Assembly (NCBI GenBank): GCA_002010665.1
Contig: MTON01000002.1
Coordinates: 1-55,014 of the forward strand
Source of the DNA: Candidatus Aminicenantes bacterium JdFR-78
Lineage (GTDB): Bacteria > Acidobacteriota > Aminicenantia > JdFR-78
Length of the DNA stretch: 55,014 bases
Direction: 5' to 3'
Part shown: piece after piece, positions 1 to 8,575 of the stretch
Layout of the letters: every line of letters begins with the position of its first letter
Numbering within the stretch: position 1 is the stretch's first letter
Made by a program: the position numbers and the translations under genes
The notes under the pieces: generated by a model
The model's input: the letters and a program-made list of their open reading frames with translations, nothing else
Database searches by the model: none
Told to the model about the DNA's origin: nothing

Positions 1-1
1 A

Positions 2-823
2 TTGGTTATTAATGGTCGGATTTCTGATAGTTCATTTAAAAAATATTATTTCTCTCGTTTTCTATTTAGAAAAGTGCTGGCAAATGTTTCTCTATTTCTT
101 GTTCAGACCACGAGGGACAAAGAGAAATTAGAAAAAATAGGAATTGAATCAGACAAAATTATTGTTTCAGGAAATTTGAAAGCCGATATTTCTATCAAAG
201 AATTTACTCCTCAAGAGATTGAAGAGTTGAAATATAAATTCGGGATAGATAATTCTAAAAAAGTTATTGTTGCGGGGAGCACTTTAAAAGGTGAGGAAGA
301 GAGAATATTGAATGCATTTATTGAAGCTCGAAAGTCTAATGAGAACCTTTTTTTAATACTGGCCCCAAGACATCCGGAAAGATTTAATGAAGTAGAAAAA
401 TTAGTCAAGAAATATCCATTGAAATATATACGTAAATCATGCTTTAAAAAAAGAAAAAAATGGGATATAATGTTACTTGATACTCTCGGAGAATTAGTAA
501 ACTTTTATGCTATTTGTAATTTAGCATTTGTGGGAGGAAGTCTGGTGCCAAAAGGGGGCCATAATATTTTAGAACCCGCTTTTTTCAAAAAACCTGTTTT
601 CTTTGGACCTCATTATAAAAATTTTCAAGATATTGCCGAGAAATTTTTGGCAAGTGGAGGAGCTCGAATAGTTAGAAATGAGAAGGATTTAATTGAAGCA
701 TTTTCTAGAATAGGGACAGAAGAATATATAGAAATGGGCGAAAGGGCATATGAAATTTTGAGTTCATTAAGAGGAGCTACTAAAATAACCCTTAAATATA
801 TACAAAAATTTATAAATTTATAA
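2..823 (+). CDS. waaA: 3-deoxy-D-manno-octulosonic acid (Kdo) transferase, C-terminal part
   Basis: This is the C-terminal 273 residues of a GT30 Kdo transferase, which adds Kdo to lipid IV-A at the cytoplasmic face of the inner membrane. The frame is open to the window edge and family members are usually about 420 residues, so the true start lies outside; the TTG at base 2 is just an internal Leu codon. Recognisable segments are NGRISDSSF near the start, the SGNLKAD stretch, APRHPER, and the GGSLVPKGGHNILEPA donor-site region with FGPHYKNF behind it. It implies an LPS-bearing outer membrane. The Rrf2 gene follows after 26 bases, so co-transcription is possible. Confidence 0.93.
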   Translation: MVINGRISDSSFKKYYFSRFLFRKVLANVSLFLVQTTRDKEKLEKIGIESDKIIVSGNLKADISIKEFTPQEIEELKYKFGIDNSKKVIVAGSTLKGEEERILNAFIEARKSNENLFLILAPRHPERFNEVEKLVKKYPLKYIRKSCFKKRKKWDIMLLDTLGELVNFYAICNLAFVGGSLVPKGGHNILEPAFFKKPVFFGPHYKNFQDIAEKFLASGGARIVRNEKDLIEAFSRIGTEEYIEMGERAYEILSSLRGATKITLKYIQKFINL

Positions 824-849
824 AAAATGACAATTTTTAGAGGTGTAAT

Positions 850-1290
850 ATGATAAAAATTTCAACCAAAGGTCGATATGGAACAAGGGCAATTATAGAC
901 TTGGCAATACATTACAGTAATAGACCTGTCCTTCTAAAAGATGTGGCTAAAAGAGAAGAAATTCCGATAAGATATCTTGAGCAAATTGTTATACCATTGA
1001 AAGTAGCTGGTCTTGTTAAAAGTGTGAGGGGAGCAAAGGGTGGATATAAACTTGCTCGTGCTCCTGAAGAAATTAAATTGAGTGAAGTTATTAATGCATT
1101 AGAAGGACCGTGTTGTCTTGTCGAATGTGTTAGTGATCCGGATTATTGTGATAGAATTGAAATATGTCCTGCTCATGAAGTATGGAAAATTGCAACAGAA
1201 AATCTGAGGAAATTATTTGATAGCATTACAATAAAGGATTTGGTAAGGATAGCAAAAGAGAAGAGAAGTAAAAAAGCATCAAGCTTGTAA
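850..1290 (+). CDS. Rrf2/IscR-family transcriptional regulator
   Basis: A 146-residue winged-helix regulator of the Rrf2 family. The N-terminus (ISTKGRYGTRAIIDLA), the YLEQI recognition-helix region and the RGAKGGYKLAR wing are typical. Cys93, Cys100 and Cys106 with His109 match the [2Fe-2S] ligand pattern of IscR-like members, so it probably senses iron-sulfur status, redox or NO. A GAGGT ribosome site sits just before the ATG. No isc/suf genes are in view. It precedes a radical-SAM protein and a corrinoid/Fe-S-like protein, both needing iron-sulfur clusters; that they are its targets is inference. Confidence 0.9.
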   Translation: MIKISTKGRYGTRAIIDLAIHYSNRPVLLKDVAKREEIPIRYLEQIVIPLKVAGLVKSVRGAKGGYKLARAPEEIKLSEVINALEGPCCLVECVSDPDYCDRIEICPAHEVWKIATENLRKLFDSITIKDLVRIAKEKRSKKASSL

Positions 1291-1317
1291 AATCTGGTCT
1301 TAAATTATTAAAAATTT

Positions 1318-2709
1318 ATGAAAAAGGGAAAGGTAATTTTATTAATAAATCCTTGGATTTTTGACTTTACAGCATATGATTTTTGGCTAAAACCTCTTGG
1401 TCTTTTATACATAGCAGGAATACTGAAAAAATATACAGATTTCAAATTGTTTTTTATTGATTGTCTTGATAGAACTCATCCTCTTTTACCAAAAAAATTA
1501 AAAAGCAAACCAGATGGTAGGGGGCCCTTTTTTAAAGAAGAAATCCAGAAACCTGAAATTTTAAAAGATATTCCGAGAAAATATTCTAAATATGGAATAA
1601 CAGTAGAAATCTTTCAATATGAATTAAATAAAGTAAAAAATCCTGATTTGATATTAATAACTTCTGGAATGACATATTGGTATCCTGGAGTTCAATTTAC
1701 AATAGAACTTCTTAGGAAAAGATTTAAAAATGTTCCAATTATATTGGGTGGAATATATGCAACATTAATGCCGGAGCATGCAAGAAAGCATTCAGGAGCA
1801 GATATTGTGGTTGAGGGTCCAGGCGAGAATAAAATTTTATCCCTTATAGAAGATATAATTGGTGTAAAAGTAGAAAAAGTTTACTTCAATAGTCTAGATG
1901 AAATTCCATATCCCAGCTATGAACTTCTTACAGAAAAGAAATACCTTCCTGTGTTAACTTCACGGGGGTGCCCTTTCAGGTGCACTTTTTGTGCTTCATA
2001 TTTATTAAATAAATCCTTTTATCAAAGAGAACCTGAAAAAGTTGTTGGAGAATTGCAGTATTATTATTCTAATTTTAATACAATTCATTTTGCCTTTTAT
2101 GATGATGCTCTTCTATTTAATAGGGAAAAACATATTAAGCCAATATTAAAAAGAATTCTGGAATTGAAATTACCTATTTTCTTTCACACACCAAATGGTT
2201 TGCACGCAAGGGAAATAGATTTTGAATTAGCTTGTCTTTTGAAAAAATCAGGTTTTAAAACAGTTAGATTGAGTCTTGAGTCTTCAAAGGAAGAATTGTT
2301 GAAACAAGTTAGTCCTAAAGTTACTCTCGAAGAATTTGAAAATGCATTAAAAAATTTAGAAAAAGCTGGCTATAAGAGGAACGAGATAGAGGTCTATATA
2401 ATTGTAGGGCTTCCTGAGCAGAAAAAAGAGGATATTGAAGAGAGTATTTATTATGTTTATGAACATGGAGCAAAATCAAGGCTTGCGTATTTTTCCCCAG
2501 TTCCAGGAACTCTTGAATGGAAGAGAATGGTCGAGGCAGGAGTGCTATCCGCGGACTCTGATCCCTTGTTACATAATAAACTCGCATTTTCATATATAAT
2601 AAGAACAATTCCACCTGAAGAGTTTGAGTATCTTAAAAATTTATCATTTAATTTAAATTCAAAATTGGATAATACTGGTTCATTGAAAGTCTCATCCTCA
2701 GGAATCTAA
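1318..2709 (+). CDS. B12-binding-domain-type radical SAM protein
   Basis: A 463-residue radical SAM enzyme. The cluster-binding motif CPFRCTFC lies at Cys218, Cys222 and Cys225, preceded by TSRG. The N-terminal ~190 residues look like the Rossmann-type B12-binding domain common in this class (GLLYIAGIL, ILGGIYATLMPEH, VVEGPGE), but no DxHxxG cobalamin-ligand motif is visible, so actual B12 binding is doubtful. A later VGLPEQ segment is typical of the barrel. The substrate cannot be told. It ends one base before the start of the reductive-dehalogenase-like gene, so the two are probably translated together. Confidence 0.85.
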   Translation: MKKGKVILLINPWIFDFTAYDFWLKPLGLLYIAGILKKYTDFKLFFIDCLDRTHPLLPKKLKSKPDGRGPFFKEEIQKPEILKDIPRKYSKYGITVEIFQYELNKVKNPDLILITSGMTYWYPGVQFTIELLRKRFKNVPIILGGIYATLMPEHARKHSGADIVVEGPGENKILSLIEDIIGVKVEKVYFNSLDEIPYPSYELLTEKKYLPVLTSRGCPFRCTFCASYLLNKSFYQREPEKVVGELQYYYSNFNTIHFAFYDDALLFNREKHIKPILKRILELKLPIFFHTPNGLHAREIDFELACLLKKSGFKTVRLSLESSKEELLKQVSPKVTLEEFENALKNLEKAGYKRNEIEVYIIVGLPEQKKEDIEESIYYVYEHGAKSRLAYFSPVPGTLEWKRMVEAGVLSADSDPLLHNKLAFSYIIRTIPPEEFEYLKNLSFNLNSKLDNTGSLKVSSSGI

Positions 2710-2710
2710 A

Positions 2711-4033
2711 ATGCACTGGATTGGAAGAATAATCCTTTTGCTATTCTCTATATTTTTTCTCACTTTTATTTTTTCAAATATAAAAGAAAAAGAAAAAAGA
2801 GCTTTAAAGCTTAGCATAATATTCTTTCTTTTTCTTGTTGCTGTATTGGTAAGTTCTTTCTTTTTTTCAGCTTATATCCAGAAAATAATCTCTTTAATGA
2901 GTGTGATTTTGTTTATTATCTTTATAATCTTATCTCTTATTCCATTTGAGAAAAAAGGAGATATTAAGGTTTATAAAATAGAAAGAGTGGACGAAAGAGA
3001 TGTAATTTTTGCAAGAGATGATTTAAAAGTTGGCAGTAAAAATTATGAAGAATATTATAGAAATCATCCAGAAAGAAAAAAAATAGATGATAGAATAAGA
3101 AAGTTACCACCTCTTTTAGAGCTAGGTTCTCTTTTTTATAATCCTCTACAGTCGAAGCTTGCAAGCTCCGAGTTTGATTTTTTAGAAGCTCAATTGAATC
3201 TCGTTAACGGAGAAGTTAGTAAGGAGAGAATAGATTTAAAAGCAGATGAAGCCTCAAGTCTTATAAAGAGGATAGCAAAGTATCTTGGTGCAAAGCTTGT
3301 GGGAATATGTGAAGTAAATAAAAATTTTTATTACACACATGTAGGAAGGGGCCCCGAACCATATGGGAAAAAGATTAATTTAAATCATCGCTATGGAATT
3401 GTATTTGCTGTGGAAATGTCTTTTGATAAAATTCTTAATGCGCCCTTCCCTCCTGTTATTATAGAAACAGGTAAACGATATGTTGAAGTAGCTAAAATTT
3501 CAATTATTCTGGCTAATTATATCCGTTCTCTGGGATATTCTGCTCGTGCTCACATTGCTGGAAGTAATTATCAGGCTATACTCCCCCCGCTTGGTTATCT
3601 TGCTGGTTTAGGTGAACTTGGCAGGCTTGGAATATTAATTACACCTCAATATGGGCCAAGAGTAAGACTAGGATTAGTGACTACAGATCTTCCCCTGATC
3701 CCTGATGGCAAAAAGATTTTTGGTGTTCAAAATTTCTGTGAGAAATGCCTTAAATGTGCTCTTAACTGTCCATCGCAGGCAATCGAATATGGGAAGAAAA
3801 TAAAAGTAAGAGGAGTTGAAAAATGGCCTTTAAAAGCAGAAAAATGTTACCAATTTTGGAAAAAGATCGGGACCGACTGTGCTATCTGTGTTCGTGTTTG
3901 TCCATATAGTAGGCCTAATAGCTTATTACACAATTTAATTCGTTCAGGTGTAAGAATGTCTTCATTTTTAAGATATATTTTCATAAAAGCAGACTTTTTC
4001 TTTTATGGAAAAAAAATTCCAAGAGAATGGTAA
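2711..4033 (+). CDS. Membrane-anchored reductive-dehalogenase-like iron-sulfur protein
   Basis: A 440-residue protein with three N-terminal hydrophobic helices (about residues 1-22, 32-53 and 57-78) and no twin-arginine signal. The remainder resembles the RdhA corrinoid/Fe-S family (also related to epoxyqueuosine reductase): HRYGIVFAVEM, then HIAGSNYQA, LGELGRLG and VRLGLVTTDLPL in the cobalamin-binding part. Two ferredoxin motifs follow, C343-x2-C346-x2-C349-x3-C353 and C379-x10-C390-x2-C393-x3-C397. Positive residues in the first loop and after helix 3 suggest that the catalytic domain faces the cytoplasm. Whether the substrate is a halogenated compound is unknown. No rdhB-type anchor gene is adjacent. 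Confidence 0.75.
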   Translation: MHWIGRIILLLFSIFFLTFIFSNIKEKEKRALKLSIIFFLFLVAVLVSSFFFSAYIQKIISLMSVILFIIFIILSLIPFEKKGDIKVYKIERVDERDVIFARDDLKVGSKNYEEYYRNHPERKKIDDRIRKLPPLLELGSLFYNPLQSKLASSEFDFLEAQLNLVNGEVSKERIDLKADEASSLIKRIAKYLGAKLVGICEVNKNFYYTHVGRGPEPYGKKINLNHRYGIVFAVEMSFDKILNAPFPPVIIETGKRYVEVAKISIILANYIRSLGYSARAHIAGSNYQAILPPLGYLAGLGELGRLGILITPQYGPRVRLGLVTTDLPLIPDGKKIFGVQNFCEKCLKCALNCPSQAIEYGKKIKVRGVEKWPLKAEKCYQFWKKIGTDCAICVRVCPYSRPNSLLHNLIRSGVRMSSFLRYIFIKADFFFYGKKIPREW

Positions 4034-4855
4034 TCACAATTCTATTGAAGAAATTAAAGAGGGATTGTGGAACAGATTTTTAATGCTTTTTTTATTTTTT
4101 TCCAAAAAATTCTTGACTGCTTTAAATCCAAGATATTTTCCTGCGCGGGGTGGGAGATTTAAATCAATATTTCCTATAGTATAAAATTTAATCAATTCTT
4201 CAAAGGAAAATTTTCCAGAGCAATAAATATTTCTTAAATAGTTTTCGTTTTTTAAACACCAATTATATAAATCCTTGGTGAAGAGAAAATGCTCATAAAT
4301 TCTATAATCTGGAAATACTGTAAAAGAAAAGTAAGTGCCAATCCCCTCTGATATAAGCAATTCTTTTATCTTTTCCCCAAAACTTATTTTTTCTCTGTTG
4401 ATATTTATTAAATAATGAGCATATTCGTGTGCAAATAATAATTTTAACAGTTTAAAATCTTTGAATCTCTCAAGCCCGAAACATATTACAGGTCTTCCTT
4501 TAAATTTAATAACAAAGGCATCAGGACTAAAGAATCCAAAGAAAAGATATATTTCAGGAGGTTGAGGGGGAGGGGCTAGTTTTTTACATTTTATGAAGGC
4601 ATCTTCTATTATTTTTTCAGGAGGATTTAGGGATATAAAATTTTTAATTAAAGAATAGTCAGAAATTTTTATAGATTCGACTCTATTTTTTAAACTCGAA
4701 AAATTTAAAAATGGAAAATAGGAAAAATAATTATCTAAAAATTCTTTATTAGGTGAATAATACAGTTTTAAATAGCCATCCCATTTAGAAGGAAAGTGTT
4801 GAATATTATCAAGAAATTTAAAAAAGTCTTTATATAATGAATTAATTTTTAACAT
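4034..4855 (-). CDS. Putative HExxH zinc-peptidase-like protein
   Basis: A 273-residue protein I cannot assign to a named gene. It carries HEYAH at residues 143-147 and a downstream Glu170 in the segment ISEGIGTYF, a spacing like that of gluzincin-type zinc peptidases and of predicted peptidases of the DUF2268 type. There is no signal peptide or membrane helix, so it is probably cytoplasmic. It abuts the stop codon of the convergent upstream gene with no spare base. No Shine-Dalgarno sequence precedes the ATG; the likely promoter at 4863-4891 would give an almost leaderless mRNA. Activity and substrate are unknown. Confidence 0.6.
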   Translation of the reverse strand: MLKINSLYKDFFKFLDNIQHFPSKWDGYLKLYYSPNKEFLDNYFSYFPFLNFSSLKNRVESIKISDYSLIKNFISLNPPEKIIEDAFIKCKKLAPPPQPPEIYLFFGFFSPDAFVIKFKGRPVICFGLERFKDFKLLKLLFAHEYAHYLININREKISFGEKIKELLISEGIGTYFSFTVFPDYRIYEHFLFTKDLYNWCLKNENYLRNIYCSGKFSFEELIKFYTIGNIDLNLPPRAGKYLGFKAVKNFLEKNKKSIKNLFHNPSLISSIEL

Positions 4856-4862
4856 CTATTCT

Positions 4863-4891
4863 ATTAAAAAATATTTTTAATTAAAGAGCAA
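4863..4891 (-). promoter_or_regulatory. Sigma70-type promoter for the HExxH gene
   Basis: On the minus strand TTGCTC (4886-4891) and TTTAAT (4863-4868) are separated by 17 bases. Transcription would begin about seven bases beyond the -10, next to the ATG at 4853-4855, giving a leader of roughly zero to three bases. The call rests on consensus match alone. Confidence 0.45.
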
Positions 4892-4893
4892 TA

Positions 4894-4922
4894 TTGATTT
4901 GTAGGAATTCTATGTTTATATT
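4894..4922 (+). promoter_or_regulatory. Sigma70-type promoter for the tricorn-like protease gene
   Basis: TTGATT (4894-4899) and TATATT (4917-4922) are 17 bases apart, followed by a GGAGG ribosome site at about 4934 and the ATG at 4946. Its -35 box lies two bases from the -35 box of the divergent promoter, so the two probably compete for polymerase or share a regulator. Confidence 0.5.
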
Positions 4923-4945
4923 AATAAAGAAATGGAGGTTAAAAA

Positions 4946-7900
4946 ATGAAAAGGAAATTTATTTTAGGAAGCATGGTTTTAGCTTTATTAGTATTTTCTT
5001 TTTCATTTCTGCATTCAGACGAATTTATATTTCCAAGATATCCTGCACCGTCTCCTGATGGTAAGGTAATTGTTTTCTCCTATGATGGGGATTTATGGAA
5101 AGTTTCTGTAAATGGTGGAGAAGCTCAGAGGCTAACAGTTCATCAGGCCTATGATTATCTTCCTCAATGGTCTCCTGATGGAAAAGAAATCGCTTTCAGT
5201 TCGAATCGCTATGGAAATGATGATATTTTTGTAATACCATCAGAAGGAGGATTGCCTATAAGATTAACTTATTTTTCAAATCCTGATCGTTTATGGGATT
5301 GGAGCCCTGATGGGAAGAGATTGATATTTTCTTCTCGCAGAAATTTTTATTATCATAGATTGCCTGTACTCTATCAGATAGACAGAGAAGGAGGAACACC
5401 ATTTGAACTTGTTCCAACATATGCAGATCAGGGGAAAATATCGCCGGATGGTAAATGGTTGGTATTTGTTAGAGGAAGAATTAATTGGGCTCGGAAGCAT
5501 TATAGAGGAAGTGGAAATACTGATATATGGCTTTATAATTTTGAAACAAGAAAATATATCCAATTAACGAATCATCTTGGAAATGATTATTTTCCGTTAT
5601 GGGGACCTGATAGTAAAACTATTTATTATGTCACAGATGAAGATGGAACGTTTAATCTCTGGGAAATTAATATTTTCAATAAAGATAGAAAACAATTAAC
5701 TTTTTTCAAAGATGACGGAGTAAGATTCCCAAATATTTCAAGAAACGGAGAAGTAATTGCATATGAGCAAGGAGATTCTATTTGGTGTTACTTTACAAAA
5801 TCAGGAGAAAACAAAAAATTGGTTATACATGGTCCGATTGATTACAAGATAAATCCTATTGAAAAGAGGACTTTCACCTCTGAAGCAACTGAAATGCAGG
5901 TTTCTCCTAATGGAAAAGAAATTGCATTTGTTGTTAGGGGCGAGATTTTTGTAATGAGCGAAGAAGGGGGTAAAGCGAATAGAATTACAGATAACCCAGC
6001 CCGTGATTATCAGATAAACTGGTCACCTGATGAGAAAAGTCTTGTTTTTGTATCTGATAGGGAGGGCAATAAGGATATATATCTGGTCAGGTCAGCTTCT
6101 CCTGATGAGAAAAGATTAAGTAAATGTTTAAAAAAGGAAATAATTCAATTAACAAAAACAAAAGAGAATGAGCATTTACCGAAATTTTCTCCAGATGGAG
6201 AGAAAATAGCATTTATTAGAGGGAATGGTGATTTGTGGATTATGGATAAAGATGGGAGGAATCAGAAAAGAATTTTGAAGGGATGGGCTACTCCCGATTA
6301 TTCATGGTCTCCGGATAGTAGATGGATTGCCTTTTCAAGAGATGACAATGAATTTAATACTGATGTTTTTATTATACCTGCAGAGGGCGGTGAACCAATA
6401 AATATAAGCCAGCATCCAGACGATGATGTTCATCCAGTATGGTCTAAAGATGGAAGGAAATTAGCTTTCTTTTCAAGAAGAATCGGGAACACCTATGATA
6501 TATGGTTTGTTTTTCTAAGAAAAATAGATGATGAGAAAAGTAAGGAAGAATGGGAAGAAGAGGAAAAGTTGAAAAAAGATAAAGGGAAAGAAGAAAAAAG
6601 GGTCACTGTTAGTATAGATTTCAAGAATATTCATAAAAGACTAAGAAGAGTTACAAGTCTTCCTGGAGATGAGACAGGGATTGTATTTTCTCCAGATGGG
6701 AAGACTTTTGCATTTCAGGCTGATGCAAAAGGGAAAAGAGATTTGTGGATAGTGAAATGGGATGGTTCGGGTTTAAAACAACTTACAATAGGTGGGGTAA
6801 ACCCGACCTTTATAACATGGAGTAAAGACGGGAAGAAAATATATTTTCTAAAAAGAGGAGGAACTATTACATCTGTTTCTATTAATAGTGGAAGATTAAA
6901 AACCATAAACTTTAAGGCTAAGATGGTTATTAATTATCCTGCTGAAAAGCTTCAAATGTTTGATGAAGCATGGCAGACATTGAATGATAGATTTTATGAT
7001 CCAAATTTTCACGGAGTTGATTGGAAGAAAATGAGAGAAAAATATAGACCTCTTGCCTCTAAGACACTGACACGAGAGGATTTTCATGATGTTATACGCT
7101 TAATGCTTGGAGAATTGAATGCCTCGCATTTAGGAATAAGTGCTCCTCGACCCCGAAATGCAGTTACAACTGGAATGTTGGGATTAAGATTTGATCCTGA
7201 TTACAAAGGAAGAGGTCTAAAAGTGAAAAGTGTTTTACCAGATGGTCCTTGTGATAAAGAGAGAGCTCGAGTTTATCCTGGTGAAATATTGATTTCAATT
7301 GATGGAAAGACAATAGAAAAAAATACAAATATACATCAATTATTAAATGATAAGGTCGGAGAAAAAGTCGAAATAGAGGTGATTGGCAGAAATGGGAAGA
7401 GAAGAAGTTTAATAGTAAAGCCAATTAATTATTTTCAATTCCTCCAGAAGGAATATGATAGATGGGTTGAAGAGAAAAGAGCGCTTGTTGAAAAATTAAG
7501 TAATGGAAAGTTGGGTTATATTCATATTCAGGCAATGAATGAGCCAAGTCTTGAAAGATTTGAGATGGAATTGTATTCTGCTGCTCATGGCAAGGAAGGG
7601 CTTGTAATAGATGTGAGAAATAATGGTGGTGGTTGGACAACTGATTATCTGTTAGCAATTCTTTCTCCTAAGCCTCATGCTATAACAGTTCCAAGGGATG
7701 GAGAAAAAGGTTATCCTCAGGATAGACGTCCACTTTATGCTTGGACAAAGCCTATTATTGTGTTGTGTAATGAATATTCCTACAGTAATGCTGAAATATT
7801 CTCTCATGCAATTAAAACTCTTAAGAGAGGAAAGGTAGTTGGTCAAGCAACCTCAGGTTCAGTAATTAGCACCGGTGGGATAACTTTAATTGATGGAAGT

Positions 7901-8074
7901 CGATTCAGGGTTCCATACAGGGGTTGGTACGTAATTACAACCGGAAAGAACATGGAAGGTAATGGATGTATTCCTGATATTATTGTCCCAGACTTTCCAC
8001 AGGATGTAGCAAATGGAGTTGATCGTCAACTCGAGAGAGCTGTAAAAGAATTACTAAAAGAAATAAAGAGCTAA
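4946..8074 (+). CDS. Exported tricorn protease homolog (peptidase S41)
   Basis: A 1042-residue tricorn-type serine protease. An N-terminal signal peptide (~25 residues) is followed by TolB/WD40-like propeller repeats, seen as recurrent SPDGK and SPDSR motifs up to about residue 660. Then come the helical core domain, a PDZ domain (~residues 745-840) and the S41 catalytic domain. By comparison with archaeal tricorn the active site is Ser727-His728 (ASHLGIS), nucleophile Ser947 (YSNAEIF) and Glu1004 (MEGNG). Archaeal tricorn is cytosolic and processes proteasome products; this one appears to be secreted to the periplasm, where it would trim peptides. A charged Lys/Glu-rich linker sits near residues 530-555. 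A GGAGG ribosome site supports the start. Confidence 0.93.
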   Translation: MKRKFILGSMVLALLVFSFSFLHSDEFIFPRYPAPSPDGKVIVFSYDGDLWKVSVNGGEAQRLTVHQAYDYLPQWSPDGKEIAFSSNRYGNDDIFVIPSEGGLPIRLTYFSNPDRLWDWSPDGKRLIFSSRRNFYYHRLPVLYQIDREGGTPFELVPTYADQGKISPDGKWLVFVRGRINWARKHYRGSGNTDIWLYNFETRKYIQLTNHLGNDYFPLWGPDSKTIYYVTDEDGTFNLWEINIFNKDRKQLTFFKDDGVRFPNISRNGEVIAYEQGDSIWCYFTKSGENKKLVIHGPIDYKINPIEKRTFTSEATEMQVSPNGKEIAFVVRGEIFVMSEEGGKANRITDNPARDYQINWSPDEKSLVFVSDREGNKDIYLVRSASPDEKRLSKCLKKEIIQLTKTKENEHLPKFSPDGEKIAFIRGNGDLWIMDKDGRNQKRILKGWATPDYSWSPDSRWIAFSRDDNEFNTDVFIIPAEGGEPINISQHPDDDVHPVWSKDGRKLAFFSRRIGNTYDIWFVFLRKIDDEKSKEEWEEEEKLKKDKGKEEKRVTVSIDFKNIHKRLRRVTSLPGDETGIVFSPDGKTFAFQADAKGKRDLWIVKWDGSGLKQLTIGGVNPTFITWSKDGKKIYFLKRGGTITSVSINSGRLKTINFKAKMVINYPAEKLQMFDEAWQTLNDRFYDPNFHGVDWKKMREKYRPLASKTLTREDFHDVIRLMLGELNASHLGISAPRPRNAVTTGMLGLRFDPDYKGRGLKVKSVLPDGPCDKERARVYPGEILISIDGKTIEKNTNIHQLLNDKVGEKVEIEVIGRNGKRRSLIVKPINYFQFLQKEYDRWVEEKRALVEKLSNGKLGYIHIQAMNEPSLERFEMELYSAAHGKEGLVIDVRNNGGGWTTDYLLAILSPKPHAITVPRDGEKGYPQDRRPLYAWTKPIIVLCNEYSYSNAEIFSHAIKTLKRGKVVGQATSGSVISTGGITLIDGSRFRVPYRGWYVITTGKNMEGNGCIPDIIVPDFPQDVANGVDRQLERAVKELLKEIKS

Positions 8075-8466
8075 CTTAAAACTTCGAAAGCTTTATTATT
8101 GTCACTGGTTTTAAATATTAAGAGAACTTCTCCTTTGCCAGAAGAACTTCCATAGCAGTATTCAATTTGAACTACAGCATTTTCGAGTAAAAGAGCTATT
8201 TCTGAAGCAACTCCAATTCTTTCTCTCACAAGAGTTGAAATTACTTCATTTCTTTTTACATTAAAGCCAGCTGCTTTTAAGGATTTTTCAGCCTTGTCAT
8301 TGTCGTTTGTAACGAGCAAGAATGTAATATTTTTTCCCTCTGGACGGGCACAAAATGCTCTCAGATTAACTCCTGCATTCGCTAATGTTCCTAGTATTCT
8401 TCCAGCAGTACCAATTATCCTTGGTGCATTTATTTCCAATTCTGTTTCTTTAGTTACTTTTAACAA
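8071..8466 (-). CDS. Tandem ACT-domain protein
   Basis: A 131-residue protein made of two ACT domains (about residues 5-65 and 70-130), a fold that binds amino acids and regulates amino-acid metabolism. Free-standing two-ACT proteins of this length occur in anaerobes near amino-acid or ferredoxin-dependent enzymes, but their ligands are mostly unknown. The start is TTG: a GGAGG sits nine bases upstream on the minus strand (8476-8480) and no ATG is better placed. Its stop overlaps the stop of the convergent protease gene. Confidence 0.8.
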   Translation of the reverse strand: MLKVTKETELEINAPRIIGTAGRILGTLANAGVNLRAFCARPEGKNITFLLVTNDNDKAEKSLKAAGFNVKRNEVISTLVRERIGVASEIALLLENAVVQIEYCYGSSSGKGEVLLIFKTSDNNKAFEVLS

Positions 8467-8575
8467 TTTTTTCTACCTCCATTCTAAGTAAAACTAAAAA
8501 CTTAAAATGAAAAACTAAAAATTACAATTAAAAATTTAAAATTATCTTTCTTCCATAACCAAATCATTTTAAAAG
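8467..8575. repeat. AT-rich spacer with repeated AAAAACTAAAAA-like units
   Basis: The spacer between the ACT gene and queA carries loose repeats of an A-rich unit (ACTAAAAA at about 8491 and 8513, then AATTAAAAA-like copies to 8545). No hairpin with a U-tract and no gene is evident. It probably contains the start signals of the ACT gene. Confidence 0.35.

Noticed and set aside
1318-2709. Cobalamin dependence of the radical SAM protein
   Set aside because: The N-terminal domain has the B12-binding-type layout but no DxHxxG motif, so binding was not asserted.
8485-8545. A-rich repeats as an attachment site or array
   Set aside because: The units vary in length and sequence, there is no dyad symmetry, and no mobile-element gene is nearby.
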